A stretch of 64,000 bases of DNA from Listeria welshimeri serovar 6b str. SLCC5334 (lineage in GTDB: Bacteria; Bacillota; Bacilli; Lactobacillales; Listeriaceae), in assembly GCF_000060285.1 (NCBI RefSeq), contig NC_008555.1, positions 1,054,001 through 1,118,000 on the forward strand, given 5' to 3'. Position numbers and translations under genes: made by a program. The notes under the pieces were generated by a model. That model searched no databases. It was not told the DNA's origin and saw only the letters and a program-made list of their open reading frames with translations. Shown here piece by piece: positions 63,292 through 64,000 of this stretch. Positions within the stretch are counted from its first letter, which is position 1. Every line of letters starts with the position of its first letter.

Positions 63292-64000
63292 ATGTCCATT
63301 TTAGAAAAAATTAAAGATGCTGGAGTTGTTGGTTGTGGTGGAGCGGGCTTTCCGACCCATGCCAAATTTAGCGGTGAAGTGGAATATTTAATTATTAATG
63401 CGGCGGAATGTGAACCGCTCCTGAAAACAGATCATTTTGTGATGAGAAATCACGCAGTAGAAACAATTAAAGCAATTGAAATGGTTAAAAGCCAAGTAGG
63501 CGCAGAATTTGCGGTTATTGCAACGAAACGTTATTACACAGAAGAGATTGCGGCTCTTAGATTGGCAATTACAGAATTAAATGCAAGTGTGACTATTCAT
63601 GAGATGGATAATGTCTATCCGACTGGTGATGAGCAAGTCATGGTATTTGAAGTGACTGGTCGAGTTGTGCCACCAAGCGGGATTCCACTTATGGTTGGTT
63701 GTATTGTATCGAATGTCTCAACGATGTGGAATGTGTATCACGCGATTCAAGATGATGCGCCAGTTGTTCGTAAACAATTAACGGTTACTGGTGCGGTTAA
63801 TGAACCAAAACTTTTAGATGTACCAATTGGAACGCCATTTGAAGTATGTTTAGCAGCAGCTGGTGGAACCAATTTGGACGAGTATTTATTTTTAGACGGT
63901 GGACCGATGATGGGAAAATTAAATGACCAATCGACCATTGCTGAAAAAGTTGTAACGAAAACTACGTCTGGCTTAATTGTTACAGAAGATACAGGCTATT
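63292..64000 (+). CDS. pduS: PduS cobalamin reductase, N-terminal part
   Basis: The gene runs off the window; 236 residues are present. VGCGGAGFPTHAKF (about 14-27) is the nucleotide-binding loop shared with RnfC/NuoF, then NAAECEPLLKTDH and GDEQVMVFEVTGR. PduS is an FMN/iron-sulfur protein of the propanediol microcompartment that reduces cobalamin for PduO. Cysteine clusters would lie beyond the window. ATG follows AAGAGGG at 11 bases. TATACT at 63257-63262 is a possible -10. It opens the pdu/cob block of Listeria. Confidence 0.92.
   Translation, partial: MSILEKIKDAGVVGCGGAGFPTHAKFSGEVEYLIINAAECEPLLKTDHFVMRNHAVETIKAIEMVKSQVGAEFAVIATKRYYTEEIAALRLAITELNASVTIHEMDNVYPTGDEQVMVFEVTGRVVPPSGIPLMVGCIVSNVSTMWNVYHAIQDDAPVVRKQLTVTGAVNEPKLLDVPIGTPFEVCLAAAGGTNLDEYLFLDGGPMMGKLNDQSTIAEKVVTKTTSGLIVTEDTGY

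Noticed and set aside
1-64000. CRISPR arrays, tRNA and rRNA genes
   Set aside because: No regularly spaced repeats, cloverleaf ends or rRNA-like GC-rich blocks were seen.

Overview
The window looks like a chromosomal segment of Listeria monocytogenes, most likely a lineage I, serotype 4b-type strain. The base composition is AT-rich and Firmicute in style, with strong AGGAGG ribosome sites. The gene order is the Listeria housekeeping order: corA, a yktB-like gene, an inositol phosphatase gene, typA, ylaI, ylaN, ftsW, pycA, teichoic-acid genes, pncB, nadE, guaA, then a ClpP1-type protease and pduS at the far end. The serotype call rests on the large amidase/glucosaminidase-type autolysin with seven GW modules (IspC type) at 19490-21820 and on teichoic-acid genes that fit a polymer with GlcNAc in the backbone. 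Species and serotype are inferred from recognition; no database was searched.

Layout. 1-14028 is core: the tail of a sensor kinase, a MacB-type ABC pair, CorA behind a small leader ORF and hairpin, TypA, a DUF4352 protein, YlaI, YlaN, FtsW and pyruvate carboxylase. 14182-34666 is the wall teichoic acid and cell-surface locus. It holds a binding lipoprotein, the TarGH exporter, two leftward genes including an SGNH-like DUF6270 protein, IspC, a lipid-linked sugar transferase with a polytopic GT-C-like partner, GalU, a fused GT2/ribitol-phosphate polymerase, TarI, TarJ, another GT2, two CDP-glycerol-type transferases and TarD. 34719-39515 carries NAD salvage (pncB, nadE), a small monooxygenase-fold protein, an orphan PTS IIB and guaA.

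39561-49559 is accessory DNA just downstream of guaA, a known integration site. It begins with a complete three-gene operon that I read as an ABC-three-component (ABC-3C) conflict/defence system: a nuclease-like protein with a C-terminal ABC-3C domain, a small middle component and an SMC/Rad50-like ATPase with a zinc hook. Next comes a likely C-terminal relic of another protein (perhaps a toxin), then a run of small genes resembling orphan immunity genes: five tandem paralogs (three intact, two broken), a SUKH/SMI1 protein, a leucine-rich protein, an Imm53 protein, an unrecognised one and a decayed DUF1214 gene. No integrase or transposase is visible.

49609-64000 returns to chromosome genes with lineage-variable content. 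There is a MerR/GNAT/hydrolase operon read from a textbook 19-bp-spacer MerR promoter, and a small secreted protein with a two-helix membrane partner. A Fur-box promoter drives a 35-residue ORF and a heterodimeric ABC exporter-type transporter. Then come a GH3 beta-glucosidase and a GNAT gene followed by an inserted DUF5677-like gene broken in a poly-A tract. A repeat of the GNAT tail and a CPCC gene with an early stop follow. The window ends with ClpP1 under a CtsR-type operator, a VOC protein, a precorrin-2 dehydrogenase and the start of pduS.
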